IMG/VR virus record: IMGVR_UViG_3300034954_001378
Coordinates: 1-20,928 of that record
Strand: one strand, 5' to 3'
From: a virus
DNA: 20,928 nt
Shown: piece by piece, positions 6,227 to 14,257 of the stretch
Layout: every line of letters begins with the position of its first letter
How positions within the stretch are numbered: the stretch's first letter is position 1
The notes under the pieces: model-generated
Told to the model about the DNA's origin: nothing
The model's input: only the letters and a program-made list of their open reading frames with translations
Databases searched by the model: none
Program-made: the position numbers and the translations under genes

Positions 6227-9173
6227 CACTAAAATACAACCATTCAAGTTTTACAATCCAGGTACTTCATCCATAAAGTCACCTGTTGTTCTTGCTGCCA
6301 GAAAAAATGTATTGGCAACAAATAGATTAGGTAAAACTGTTGAGGGTATTGGGTCGCTAGTAAGTGATATTGAGACAATCAATATCAAGATGATAAAGAA
6401 TGAGAAGTTAAGAGAAAGGGCAGAAAGACAAAGAGCACAGAGACAAAGAGATCAGGCAGCAGAAGATGCTGCAGAAAGAAGTGCAATCAAGAAAGCAGGT
6501 CAGGGAAGTCTTGGTAGTAAGTTAAAAAGACAAACAAAAAAAGGACTTAAGGGTGGTTTTTCATGGCTTGAAAAATTCTTAGGACCTGTAGGTAATTTTT
6601 TACTGCAACTTGGTGCTTTCTTTGTTACCACTGAGGTAATGAAGTGGATTAGTGATGAATCGAACAGAGAAAAGTTAGCAACATTTTTAGACAAAGCATT
6701 ATTTGTCTTTGACAAGTTATTTTCATGGGCATCCACACTAACGAACAAAGTCTTAGATGGATGGTCGGCATTATTTGCAGAAGATGGAGACTTCGGTAGT
6801 AGACTGAAAGGTCTCGGTGATATGATGCTTGGAATTATCGGGTTGAAATACCTGATGAATCCATTCAGTTTAATTACTGATATTTTAGGTCTGCTAGACA
6901 TGGCAGACAGTATTCCAGATCCTCCTGACGGAAATCGAAAGAAACCTAACACAGGTCCTGACGGGAAACCAAGAACAAAACCAAAAGGAAACAGATTTAC
7001 TCGATTCCTTAATAACCAAGTTGAGAATCTTAAGAAACCTCTTAGGAGTGCTCTTGGTGTTAGGACTCTGAATCCATTTGGTGATAACAGAAATAATTAC
7101 AGCAGATATGTTGATGAACTTACAGGTAATAAACCTGGTCCATTAGCTAATCTTGTAGATAATAGTGCCACACAAATTAAAAGATTTCAAAATTTTGGCA
7201 CAGGTCTCATTGATAGTATGTCAACTGAGGCAGATAAGGTATTAAAATCTGAGTCTACAAAAAAATTATTCAAAAACCTAGATCCAAAAAATCTTTGGAA
7301 TGCTACAGTCGATAAATCGCTTCAAATCGCTGATTCTTTAGGTTTTGATGAAGCTAGAAGACAAAGTGTTGTAGAGACAGGGCAAAAATTATTAGATGAT
7401 GCTGTAGAGGGCGGTACAGCCCTAATGGATAAATTTAAAAAGCAAGGTGAGTCGATAACAAAAGGTGTATTCGGTTTCCTTGATACTTCATGGAAAAACC
7501 TTACTTTCCAAGAGGGGACTGCATTTAGAGCTGGTGCTGAAATTACAGGTAGAAATATAACCTTCCAAGAGGGTTCTACCTTCAGAAAAGCAGCAGATTC
7601 TGCTATAAAATTTGCTTCAGAAAAAGCAACAGCAATCCGTAATGGTATCAGTAGTCAATTTGCCAAGTTTGGCAATATGGTTAATGAGTTAGGTGCTGCT
7701 GGTAAAAACTTCATAATGGAGAAACTGGTTGGTCCTTTATTGGATAACCTAAAGAAACCCATAAAATTTGTTATGGGTCTTGGAGCAAAGTTTGGTGATT
7801 CATTAACAAAGATTCCTTATGTAGGGAAATTAGTCGAAGCACTAAAGAAAAACGGTATCAAAGGTCTTGGAGACTTTGGTTCCGCTGCCATGGAAAAAAT
7901 TGGTCCAAATGCTTGGCCAATTATTGGTGGTATATTTGGTCTTGTTTCTGCCTATGACAGATTAACTAGCAATGATCCTACTGGTTCAGTATTTGATTTT
8001 GCTTCTGCTTTATTTGACTTATCATCAGCACCCTTTATTATTCCTCCTGCAGGATTTGTTCCTGGTTCTGGAATTTCATTAGGTATTGACTTGTTTATGC
8101 TTGCTAGAGATCTAGCAGGTATGATGTTCCCTGAGTTTGATCCTAGAGAACCTGAGGATGCATTAATTGCCAAATTTGGCATGAGTGGTCTTCAAAATGG
8201 ATTGAGATCTATTGGTGAAAAATTACCTTCCTTTGGCGAAATTGGTGCAATTTTTGGGCAGGCAAAGGAGCAAGACAAGGGAGAAGGTAAATCTGTAGGT
8301 GGTACTGTACAAGAACCTCAAGAGTATTTCTTAGGTGGTATTGTAAAAGGTATTAGTAGAGCAGTTAGTGGTGTTGTAAAAGGTGTTAGTAAGGCAGTTA
8401 GTAGTGTAGGTAATTTTGTTGGTGGTATTGTAAACAATCCGATTGTTAAAACAGCAGCAATGTTTATTCCTGGTGCTGCACCTATTGTAGGTGGCATCAG
8501 TGCTATATCATCTCTCGCATCGGGTAATCCGATGGGTGCAGTTATGGCAGGACTGAATCATTTTGCACCTGGCATGATGGCAGGTATTGATAATGTATTA
8601 GGTAAAGTCACTGGATTCCTTGATAGTCCTATTGGTCAGATAGGACAGAACTTAATGACAGGCAACATCTTGGGTGCTGCCGATATAGGTCTAGGCATGA
8701 TTGGTGGACCTATTGGTTCATTAGGTCAAAAGATCTTAGGTGGTGATTTTGGTGGTGCTATCACGAGTGGACTAGGTATGATCAGTCCTGATTTAGGAAG
8801 TTTAGCAGAAAGTGTACTCAAGGGTGGATTTAATCCAGCGTCAATGATTGCTGGTGCTGCTGATCACTTCGGACTTGGTGGTATTCTTGATGCTGTTACT
8901 GGTATCAGTAGTGGAGATCCTAGTAAAGCAATCGAAATGATTGGTTCTGAGTTGGGTATTGATAAAAAAGTCTTAGGTGTAGTTGATAATGTTGCAACTA
9001 AGGCATTGAGTTCTGATGGAATCTCAGCAAAATATGCTATGCAGCAAGCATTAGAGTTTGTTCCTATCCCTCTTATCATCGAGAAGATCGAACCTATTCT
9101 TCAGGCAGTACCTATAAATATAAACAGAACAAAAGTAGTACAAGCTGTAAAAACTACCTTGAGCGAGATTTAA
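6219..9173 (+). CDS. Probable tail tape measure protein, 984 aa
   Basis: This large protein lies directly after the frameshifting chaperone-like gene, the standard place for a tape measure. The start is GTG at 6219, overlapping the TAG of the -1 frame by 8 bp; the resulting N-terminus (TKIQPFKFYNP) matches that of the next protein, supporting it. Residues 55-100 are a charged helix rich in Arg, Gln and Glu; residues 110-235 contain hydrophobic and amphipathic helices including LMNPFSLITDI; residues 427-464 hold two 19-aa repeats with TFQEG; and from about 680 the chain is Gly/Ala/Ile-rich with repeated GG and hydrophobic turns up to the end. No enzyme motif is visible. At about 0.15 nm per residue, 984 residues would span about 148 nm, compatible with the long tails of cyanomyoviruses. 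In T4 this role is played by gp29 (590 aa). The assignment is by context. Confidence 0.6.
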   Translation: MASTKIQPFKFYNPGTSSIKSPVVLAARKNVLATNRLGKTVEGIGSLVSDIETINIKMIKNEKLRERAERQRAQRQRDQAAEDAAERSAIKKAGQGSLGSKLKRQTKKGLKGGFSWLEKFLGPVGNFLLQLGAFFVTTEVMKWISDESNREKLATFLDKALFVFDKLFSWASTLTNKVLDGWSALFAEDGDFGSRLKGLGDMMLGIIGLKYLMNPFSLITDILGLLDMADSIPDPPDGNRKKPNTGPDGKPRTKPKGNRFTRFLNNQVENLKKPLRSALGVRTLNPFGDNRNNYSRYVDELTGNKPGPLANLVDNSATQIKRFQNFGTGLIDSMSTEADKVLKSESTKKLFKNLDPKNLWNATVDKSLQIADSLGFDEARRQSVVETGQKLLDDAVEGGTALMDKFKKQGESITKGVFGFLDTSWKNLTFQEGTAFRAGAEITGRNITFQEGSTFRKAADSAIKFASEKATAIRNGISSQFAKFGNMVNELGAAGKNFIMEKLVGPLLDNLKKPIKFVMGLGAKFGDSLTKIPYVGKLVEALKKNGIKGLGDFGSAAMEKIGPNAWPIIGGIFGLVSAYDRLTSNDPTGSVFDFASALFDLSSAPFIIPPAGFVPGSGISLGIDLFMLARDLAGMMFPEFDPREPEDALIAKFGMSGLQNGLRSIGEKLPSFGEIGAIFGQAKEQDKGEGKSVGGTVQEPQEYFLGGIVKGISRAVSGVVKGVSKAVSSVGNFVGGIVNNPIVKTAAMFIPGAAPIVGGISAISSLASGNPMGAVMAGLNHFAPGMMAGIDNVLGKVTGFLDSPIGQIGQNLMTGNILGAADIGLGMIGGPIGSLGQKILGGDFGGAITSGLGMISPDLGSLAESVLKGGFNPASMIAGAADHFGLGGILDAVTGISSGDPSKAIEMIGSELGIDKKVLGVVDNVATKALSSDGISAKYAMQQALEFVPIPLIIEKIEPILQAVPININRTKVVQAVKTTLSEI
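7497..7610 (+). repeat. Tandem 57-bp (19-aa) repeat in the tape-measure-like gene
   Basis: Two in-frame units starting at 7497 and 7554 encode NLTFQEGTAFRAGAEITGR and NITFQEGSTFRKAADSAIK. TTCCAAGAGGG recurs exactly 57 bp apart (7506 and 7563). Only two copies are seen and they have diverged. Confidence 0.55.
9113..9120 (+). promoter_or_regulatory. T4-type late promoter inside the 3' end of the tape-measure gene
   Basis: A perfect TATAAATA within the coding region, 57 nt before the ATG at 9178. It could give extra late transcription of the lysin and gp27-like genes. It is in coding sequence (Tyr-Lys-like codons), so chance occurrence is possible. Confidence 0.5.
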
Positions 9174-9177
9174 TTAG

Positions 9178-11871
9178 ATGGCAACGGTACAAAAAGGCGC
9201 TAAAATTAATTTTTATAAGTTCGTTTCACCTACTGCAGCGGCAAGTACGAAAGTGTCTGGAGAAGGTCAGGCGGTAGTTCAGTCTATCAATGCAAATGTA
9301 CAAGCAACAAATAATTTAGGTAAGACTCTTAATTCTCTTGCGAAGGTAGTTGCAGATATTAAGAAGGTACAGTTAGCACAACTGACCTTAGCAGAAAAAA
9401 ATAGGATAAAATTTAAACCAGAATATACTAAAACTAAAGGCAGTATCGGTAGCAGTTTTATTACTGCAATGAAGTCGGGGAAAACTCCTAGTTTCCTAGA
9501 AGGTCTGCTGAATATGTTGGGTGCTCTTTTAAAGATCGCCATTATTACTCCAGCATTGGAATGGTTATCTAAGGAAGAAAATCAAAAGAAAGTCAAGACT
9601 ATTGTTGAGACACTGGTCACAATTGCAAAGTTTATATATGATGTTGCTAAGTTTGGTGTAGTCAATACTATTGAAGGACTTTATAAATTACTATCTGATG
9701 AGACTAATTGGTGGGAAAAACTTGGTGGATTATTACAGGCCGCGGCAGGACTAGGAACTTTATTACTTGGAATTCGTTGGTTAAGCAACCCAATGAATCT
9801 TGTTAATGACTTTGGTAATGTTCTAAAGTTCTTAAGAGCTAACTTAATAGCAAGTAAAACAAGATTAGGAAAGAGATTTGGTAAAAGAGGTCTCGCCACC
9901 GTATTAGTAACAGGTGCTTCTGCATACATGATGACTTCTGGTAATCGTGTTGGAGATGATGATCCACCACCGAAAGAAGAAACTAATAATAATCCTCCAC
10001 CCAAGGAAGAAAAAAAATCATCTACTCCTCTGAGTGATTTCTTTGGTGGTCTAAGAAATATGTTCTCATTCGGTAGGAAACCCGAAGAGAAAGCAGCAGG
10101 TGGTTGGATCTCTGGTCCTCAGTCTGGTTATCCTGTATCACTTGATGGCGGTAAAAGCACAGCATTCATTGGTCATGGTACTGAATATGTTGCTAGAAAG
10201 GCAAGTGGTGGAGCATTTGTTGTTCCTTTTGATACTCCTGCAACTAGGAGAATGCCTCACCTCACCAATAAAAGAATAGGTGAAGCGAAGTCTGGAGGAT
10301 TTGGATTACCTGGTTTTTCTGCGGGAGGAACTTTACCTGCAGGCAAGGTGCTTTCTCAAAAAAGTGCCTTTGATCATGTACACAAGTTAGCAAAAAGAGC
10401 AGGCGGAGCAAAGTTCCCTCAAATTGTTGCTGCTCAAGCAATGCATGAAACAGGATATTTGAATCCTAATCTTCCAAGTGTTTATAATAGTACAACTAGA
10501 ACTAATGCTTTTGGTCAAACTGGTGATAGAGGATTTGGTACTATTCCCAGAAGTGGATTCTCTGAGGGTTGGACAAAATACGATAATTTATTCAGTGCAG
10601 TAAAAGATAATATTAAATTATGGCATGATGTAGGAAATCACCCCGAAAACTATAATGCTTTTGGTAATCCTTTAGATGGTATTGCTGCGGTAGCAAAGGC
10701 ATACTCTCCTAATGCAGATCCCGCCAATATTAGATTGGGATATACTACTGACGGGTATAGTAAGGGAATGGTTAGAGCATTGAAAGTTGGTGGATTTGAT
10801 CCTACTAACATGAAATCTAGTCCGCTAACATCTAGCAATAATAGTAGTGGAAGCAGACCTCAACCAAAAGGTAATTTCTTTACAAATAACTTCAACAGGT
10901 TAAAGAATTTCCTTGGATTTGGTGATGATTCACAAGAGAAACCAGATAAAAGTTCAACTAGTAATAAATCAGGAACAATCAAACCTGCATCACACCCTGA
11001 GACAGGTTCTGGATTTACTGTTGCAGGAACAAAGGATCAAAGCAATAGACCTATTGTATTGTCAGAACCAGCGGCAGAACAATTTGCTGCTGCAATGAAA
11101 GCTTCTGGTATGGACTTAGCATCATTTGTTGCAAGTTCTGGTAGAAGTAGAGCAAAAAATGAATCTATTGGTGGGCATCCAGAATCACATCACTTATATG
11201 GTGAAGCACTTGATATTAATGGTGAAGGATATCAGTGGTTGAAAGCAAATGGCAGACAATATGGTTGGCAATATGTTTATAACCATAATGCTGAAAGTGC
11301 TCACTTTAAGTATGTTGGTCCTAAAGCAGGATCTACACCAATCTTAGCAGCTCCAAACAGCACTTATGCTGGTGGTAACAGTCTTAACGGACACGTTGGT
11401 GAAGGTTCAAGAGAGGGTAGTCGTGCAGAAGAAGAAGCAAAGAAAAAAGAAAGATCGGCTTTTGCTAAAGCATTTGCAGGTAATTTCAGTGCTTCCTCAT
11501 CTCGATCTATTGAAGAAAGAATGGGTATAGGTCAACCTGGCACAATGTATCAGGGCGGTGCTAGTAACTTTAGAAAAACAAAAGAAGAACGTGCTTTGAT
11601 GGAACAAACCAAGAAAAGAAATGCTGCTCGTGCTGATATAAATGATAGGAGTCAAAGCATGATTCAAAGTGTGATGGCAGCAGTTGAAACATCTAACTCT
11701 GGTAATCGAGCGGCGATTGCTCAAGCACAACAGGCAGTAATGCAGATGATGGCAGCTAGTCAAGCTAGTGGTCAGACAGCAGTTGCTGGTGGAGGCGGTG
11801 GCGCTGTTGCTAAGACAACCGCTGCTATGCTCGGATCTTCAATGAACGCATTTAGCAAAATCTTCAGATGA
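9178..11871 (+). CDS. Tail-associated two-domain peptidoglycan hydrolase: glucosaminidase plus M15 peptidase
   Basis: This 897-aa protein has four parts. Residues 1-215 mirror the N-terminus of the preceding protein (INFYKFVSP; NVQATNNLGKT; FLEGLLNMLG; WLSNPMNLVNDF). Residues 215-300 are a basic segment followed by a Pro/Glu/Lys-rich linker. Residues about 393-540 form a FlgJ-like N-acetylglucosaminidase domain; the catalytic Glu is probably Glu424 in QAMHETGY, followed by FGQTGDRGFGT and a conserved K-AYSPNADP block. Residues about 635-715 form an M15 (D-Ala-D-Ala carboxypeptidase-like) domain with SHHLYGEALD (zinc ligands His672, Asp679) and Glu706-x-x-His709. The C-terminus is Ala/Gln/Gly-rich. 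It would cut both glycan and peptide of the host wall at DNA injection. It overlaps the next start by 4 bp (ATGA). Confidence 0.8.
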   Translation: MATVQKGAKINFYKFVSPTAAASTKVSGEGQAVVQSINANVQATNNLGKTLNSLAKVVADIKKVQLAQLTLAEKNRIKFKPEYTKTKGSIGSSFITAMKSGKTPSFLEGLLNMLGALLKIAIITPALEWLSKEENQKKVKTIVETLVTIAKFIYDVAKFGVVNTIEGLYKLLSDETNWWEKLGGLLQAAAGLGTLLLGIRWLSNPMNLVNDFGNVLKFLRANLIASKTRLGKRFGKRGLATVLVTGASAYMMTSGNRVGDDDPPPKEETNNNPPPKEEKKSSTPLSDFFGGLRNMFSFGRKPEEKAAGGWISGPQSGYPVSLDGGKSTAFIGHGTEYVARKASGGAFVVPFDTPATRRMPHLTNKRIGEAKSGGFGLPGFSAGGTLPAGKVLSQKSAFDHVHKLAKRAGGAKFPQIVAAQAMHETGYLNPNLPSVYNSTTRTNAFGQTGDRGFGTIPRSGFSEGWTKYDNLFSAVKDNIKLWHDVGNHPENYNAFGNPLDGIAAVAKAYSPNADPANIRLGYTTDGYSKGMVRALKVGGFDPTNMKSSPLTSSNNSSGSRPQPKGNFFTNNFNRLKNFLGFGDDSQEKPDKSSTSNKSGTIKPASHPETGSGFTVAGTKDQSNRPIVLSEPAAEQFAAAMKASGMDLASFVASSGRSRAKNESIGGHPESHHLYGEALDINGEGYQWLKANGRQYGWQYVYNHNAESAHFKYVGPKAGSTPILAAPNSTYAGGNSLNGHVGEGSREGSRAEEEAKKKERSAFAKAFAGNFSASSSRSIEERMGIGQPGTMYQGGASNFRKTKEERALMEQTKKRNAARADINDRSQSMIQSVMAAVETSNSGNRAAIAQAQQAVMQMMAASQASGQTAVAGGGGGAVAKTTAAMLGSSMNAFSKIFR

Positions 11872-13256
11872 CAATAGCAAGAGAAAAAATTGGAGAAATC
11901 GTCTATAGAGTCTATGTCTATAGAGATGGAAAGTTAGTAACCAATCCTGAAGGTGAAGCAAATATCGCTGATTTTATTATTGGTGTAGAGGTTGTTGAAA
12001 GTATCACGTCGGCAACAATTGAGATCAAATTAGTTGTTCAAGACGCTGCTGGTGCTATTGGTGCATTTACAGGATCTGAACAATTGAAGATTCAATTAGT
12101 AAGTCCTATCATTGACCGTACATATTTTGTACGTTCATATGAAATTGTGTCTAGAGTTAGAGATACTAGTGGTCAAGACATGTTCATGTTGAACTGCTGT
12201 TCCGATGAATTTGTTAAGAATGAAATTAATAATGTATTTGGTCATAGTCATGTAGTGTTTGGTGGTAAAACAGAATCATCTGAAATTGTCAAGCAAGTAT
12301 TACAAGATAAAAGATTTTTACAAACTAAGAAAAATATCTTCTTAGAAGAGACTATCAACAAACAACAGTTTGTCGCAACTAACTGGCGTCCTTTCGATAC
12401 AATCTACTGGTTAGCACAGAGATCAATTAGAAAAGCAAAGAAAGGTGGAAATTTACAAAACGGTTTTTGTTTCTGGGAAAATGCTCTCGGATATAATTTT
12501 CAATCAATTGATAAAATGATTGCTGATGTAAATGAACAGAAAGAAACTAAGAGTAATTGGAAAAAAGGAGAGGCACAATTATACACTTACACCTATTCTC
12601 AAAAGAATACAGAAGAGTCAGGTGATGATCAATACAGAATTGAATCATTAGTATTCCCAGAAGAAAGAAATTTTTTAAGTGGTTTACGTCATGGTACATG
12701 GTCTGGATTTAGTGTAGGATTTGATCCTGTTACTATCACATCATCTAAGTTTGGTCTGAGTACAGATATGTCTGTTGATGCATATCGGTATGGTATCAAA
12801 GAACTTTGGCCAACAATGGAACACTTGAACTCTAAGAAGACTAAGAACCCTATTGCTTTCATGGATAGTCAAATTCAAACAATGACTGATTATCCAAAGA
12901 GAGTTCGTTATAGTGCTATGTCTAATCAAATCTTTGATCAGAAGTATAAGAACAATCCTCAGAAAAACTACGAAGAATTAGTAGAACTTCAAGCATATCA
13001 GTATATGCGGATTGAATCTATTAAGAACTTTAAACTATTAATTACAGTACCTGGTAATTTAGATCTATATGCAGGTAAAGGTGTAAATCTGGTTGTGCCT
13101 GGTACATTCAAATCGCCTGGTAGAATGCAAATCGACAAGAGATATAGTGGTAGATACCTTATCGCATCAGTAGCACACAAAATTGCTGGTGGTAATCAAC
13201 ATAAAACAGAACTTGTATTGTTAAAGGATTCTATTCTTCCGCCAAACGCGGGTTGA
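11868..13256 (+). CDS. gp27-like baseplate hub protein
   Basis: This 462-aa protein has the gp27/gpD-type hub pattern. An N-terminal beta-barrel half begins with VYVYRDGKLVTN and FIIGVEVVESIT (about residues 15-50), then a second barrel around IDRTYFVRSYEI. A middle segment reads FVATNWRPFDTIYWLAQRSI (about 168-187) and NGFCFWENALGYNFQSID (about 197-215), the well-known 'NWRP..TI.WL ... NGF.FWE...G..F.SID' signature of phage hub proteins. The C-terminal part has LDLYAGKGVNLVVPGTF and SGRYLIASVAHKI, matching the pre-hub domain. T4 gp27 is 391 aa; it forms the trimeric hub that holds the gp5 spike. Its ATG overlaps the lysin stop by 4 bp. A double hairpin follows. Confidence 0.75.
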   Translation: MTIAREKIGEIVYRVYVYRDGKLVTNPEGEANIADFIIGVEVVESITSATIEIKLVVQDAAGAIGAFTGSEQLKIQLVSPIIDRTYFVRSYEIVSRVRDTSGQDMFMLNCCSDEFVKNEINNVFGHSHVVFGGKTESSEIVKQVLQDKRFLQTKKNIFLEETINKQQFVATNWRPFDTIYWLAQRSIRKAKKGGNLQNGFCFWENALGYNFQSIDKMIADVNEQKETKSNWKKGEAQLYTYTYSQKNTEESGDDQYRIESLVFPEERNFLSGLRHGTWSGFSVGFDPVTITSSKFGLSTDMSVDAYRYGIKELWPTMEHLNSKKTKNPIAFMDSQIQTMTDYPKRVRYSAMSNQIFDQKYKNNPQKNYEELVELQAYQYMRIESIKNFKLLITVPGNLDLYAGKGVNLVVPGTFKSPGRMQIDKRYSGRYLIASVAHKIAGGNQHKTELVLLKDSILPPNAG

Positions 13257-13281
13257 CAAGGTATCTAATTCAGATTAGAAT
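13253..13281 (+). promoter_or_regulatory. Sigma70-like promoter upstream of cp12
   Basis: TTGACA (13253-13258), a 17-nt spacer, then TAGAAT (13276-13281). The -35 is consensus and the -10 matches 5 of 6. It overlaps the hub gene stop codon and hairpin 1, so the -10 match may reflect the hairpin rather than a promoter. Confidence 0.45.
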
Positions 13282-13308
13282 AACCTTGTGAGAGTTGATA
13301 AGACTCTT
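13257..13308 (+). terminator. Two consecutive hairpins after the hub gene (possible weak terminator or processing site)
   Basis: Hairpin 1: CAAGGT (13257-13262) with ACCTTG (13283-13288), and inside it TCTAAT (13264-13269) with ATTAGA (13274-13279) around a TCAG loop. Hairpin 2: AGAGT (13291-13295) with ACTCT (13303-13307). Neither is followed by a T run, so intrinsic termination is uncertain; mRNA stabilisation or processing is an alternative. Confidence 0.5.
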
Positions 13309-13310
13309 AA

Positions 13311-13318
13311 TATAAATA
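13311..13318 (+). promoter_or_regulatory. T4-type late promoter for cp12-cpeT
   Basis: A perfect TATAAATA in intergenic sequence, 25 nt before the cp12 ATG at 13344. Its non-coding location makes it one of the best supported late promoters here. Confidence 0.7.
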
Positions 13319-13343
13319 ATTAAGTATCATTAGTATACAACAT

Positions 13344-13571
13344 ATGGAATCCATCGAAAAGCACATCGAACAGGACAAGCAGATTCTTCAAGATCCTACT
13401 ACAAATCCACAAATGCGTCGTCACGTTGAAGAAGAACTTCGCGAGTTGGAAGAATATGCAGATCATCATAAGAAAGAGATTGAGGCAGGAGATCATCATG
13501 ATCCAACATACCTAGAGTTGTATTGCGATCAGAATCCTTCTGAACCTGAATGTCTTGTATATGACGATTGA
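13344..13571 (+). CDS. cp12: CP12-like Calvin cycle regulator
   Basis: This 75-aa acidic, probably disordered protein carries the CP12 C-terminal signature: LELYCDQNPSEPECLVYDD (57-75), with Cys61 and Cys70 as the disulfide pair and the VYDD end that enters the GAPDH active site. Residues 24-38 (MRRHVEEELRELEEY) correspond to the CP12 helical core. The N-terminal Cys pair of plant CP12 is absent, as in many marine cyanobacterial and phage forms. CP12 bridges GAPDH and phosphoribulokinase and turns both off. Established knowledge: cyanophage CP12 is thought to slow the Calvin cycle and direct flux to the pentose phosphate pathway for NADPH and nucleotides. The ATG at 13344 has no clear Shine-Dalgarno; the 3' end overlaps cpeT. 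Confidence 0.9.
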   Translation: MESIEKHIEQDKQILQDPTTNPQMRRHVEEELRELEEYADHHKKEIEAGDHHDPTYLELYCDQNPSEPECLVYDD

Positions 13572-14013
13572 AGAGTATTTCTTAGGACACTGGACGAATA
13601 GATATCAAGCACAATCTGCCCCTCATCTTTATTCTTCCACTGAAATAGAGTGGAGGAAAATTGAGGGTGGTTTGCATTCAAAAAACTATTATAGAAGAGA
13701 CGGACCAACTAAACCGTATCGAGAGAGATATCACAAAATTGTTGAGGTGTCGGATACGGAATTTATCGTTGAGAATTACGATCTCAACTGGACAAGATCA
13801 GAAAACTGTGATATGATATTCACATTCGATGGCACTGCATGGAACGGTCAATTGATCGGTGATAAATGCACTGGTGCCAAAGGATATCGTATTGTATCGG
13901 AGTATCACCTCTATGGAGACAAACTACATAGTAAAGATCAAGGGTATGATGACGAAGGTAATATGAAGTGGGGATCAGAAGTAACTTACAAGTATATTAG
14001 AATGGGCGAATAG
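13561..14013 (+). CDS. cpeT: CpeT-like T-type phycobiliprotein lyase
   Basis: I choose ATG 13561 (MTIEEYFLGHW), giving 150 aa; a TTG two codons upstream is less likely. The protein fits the CpeT/CpcT family (DUF1001): an N-terminal helix TIEEYFLGHWTNRYQAQS, KPYRERYHKIVEV (51-63, the family 'PYRQR' segment), GTAWNGQLIGDKCTG (91-105) and LHSKDQGYDDEGNMKWGSE (122-140, like 'L.S.DRG.D...G..WGS'). T-type lyases attach bilins to phycobiliproteins; a cyanophage PhiCpeT has been studied in vitro. It overlaps cp12 by 11 bp. Its TAG stop (14011-14013) lies inside the downstream tRNA-Val. Confidence 0.8.
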   Translation: MTIEEYFLGHWTNRYQAQSAPHLYSSTEIEWRKIEGGLHSKNYYRRDGPTKPYRERYHKIVEVSDTEFIVENYDLNWTRSENCDMIFTFDGTAWNGQLIGDKCTGAKGYRIVSEYHLYGDKLHSKDQGYDDEGNMKWGSEVTYKYIRMGE

Positions 14014-14075
14014 CTCAGCGGTAGAGCTACTCGTTTACACCGAGTCGGTCGGGGGTTCGATCCCCTCTTCGCCCA
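14004..14075 (+). tRNA. tRNA-Val (anticodon TAC)
   Basis: A 72-nt cloverleaf: acceptor GGGCGAA (14004-14010) with TTCGCCC (14068-14074), D-stem GCTC/GAGC, anticodon arm ACTCG-TTTACAC-CGAGT (14029-14045) with anticodon TAC, T-arm GGGGG-TTCGATC-CCCTC with one G-U pair, discriminator A. No encoded CCA. It reads GUA valine codons. Positions 8-10 (TAG) also form the stop codon of cpeT. Confidence 0.92.
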
Positions 14076-14089
14076 TTGTCACTTTTATT

Positions 14090-14257
14090 ATGGCAAAACC
14101 TACTAAAGAAGATATTTTCAATCTTCTATACGACAACTATTCTGATTATCACACCCTACCCCATTATGGTTTAATACCTGATTGGTATATACGATACTGG
14201 GAATTGCACAATATTGTTCTTGATTATCTCGAAGGAGACTCTGATGAAACTGCGTAA
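14090..14257 (+). CDS. Small hypothetical protein, 55 aa
   Basis: ATG at 14090, 14 nt after tRNA-Val, with stop TAA at 14255-14257. The product (MAKPTKEDIFNLLYDNYSDY...) is acidic and aromatic, with an early helix and a second one with WYIRYWELHNIVLDYLEGD (about 32-50). The stop lies just past the start of the next gene (ATG 14244), a 14-bp overlap, and its last codons carry the GAAGGAG of that gene. No family is recognised. Tight packing between a tRNA and a gene suggests it is real. Confidence 0.55.
   Translation: MAKPTKEDIFNLLYDNYSDYHTLPHYGLIPDWYIRYWELHNIVLDYLEGDSDETA

Noticed and set aside
8320-8420. Near-repeats such as GTAAAAGGT(A/G)TTAGTA in the tape-measure gene as a DNA repeat element
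   Set aside because: They follow protein-level GI-KGIS/GVS periodicity of the tape-like region, not an independent element.
11636-11643. TATAAATG as a late promoter before the gp27-like gene
   Set aside because: Mismatch at the last base, in coding sequence, and far from the start, which is translationally coupled.
13555-13560. TTG start of cpeT two codons upstream
   Set aside because: The ATG at 13561 gives the expected family N-terminus; no RBS favours TTG.
14214-14243. Longer start for the HEGWH protein
   Set aside because: The extension would spoil the signal peptide, and GAAGGAG sits at the right distance from ATG 14244.
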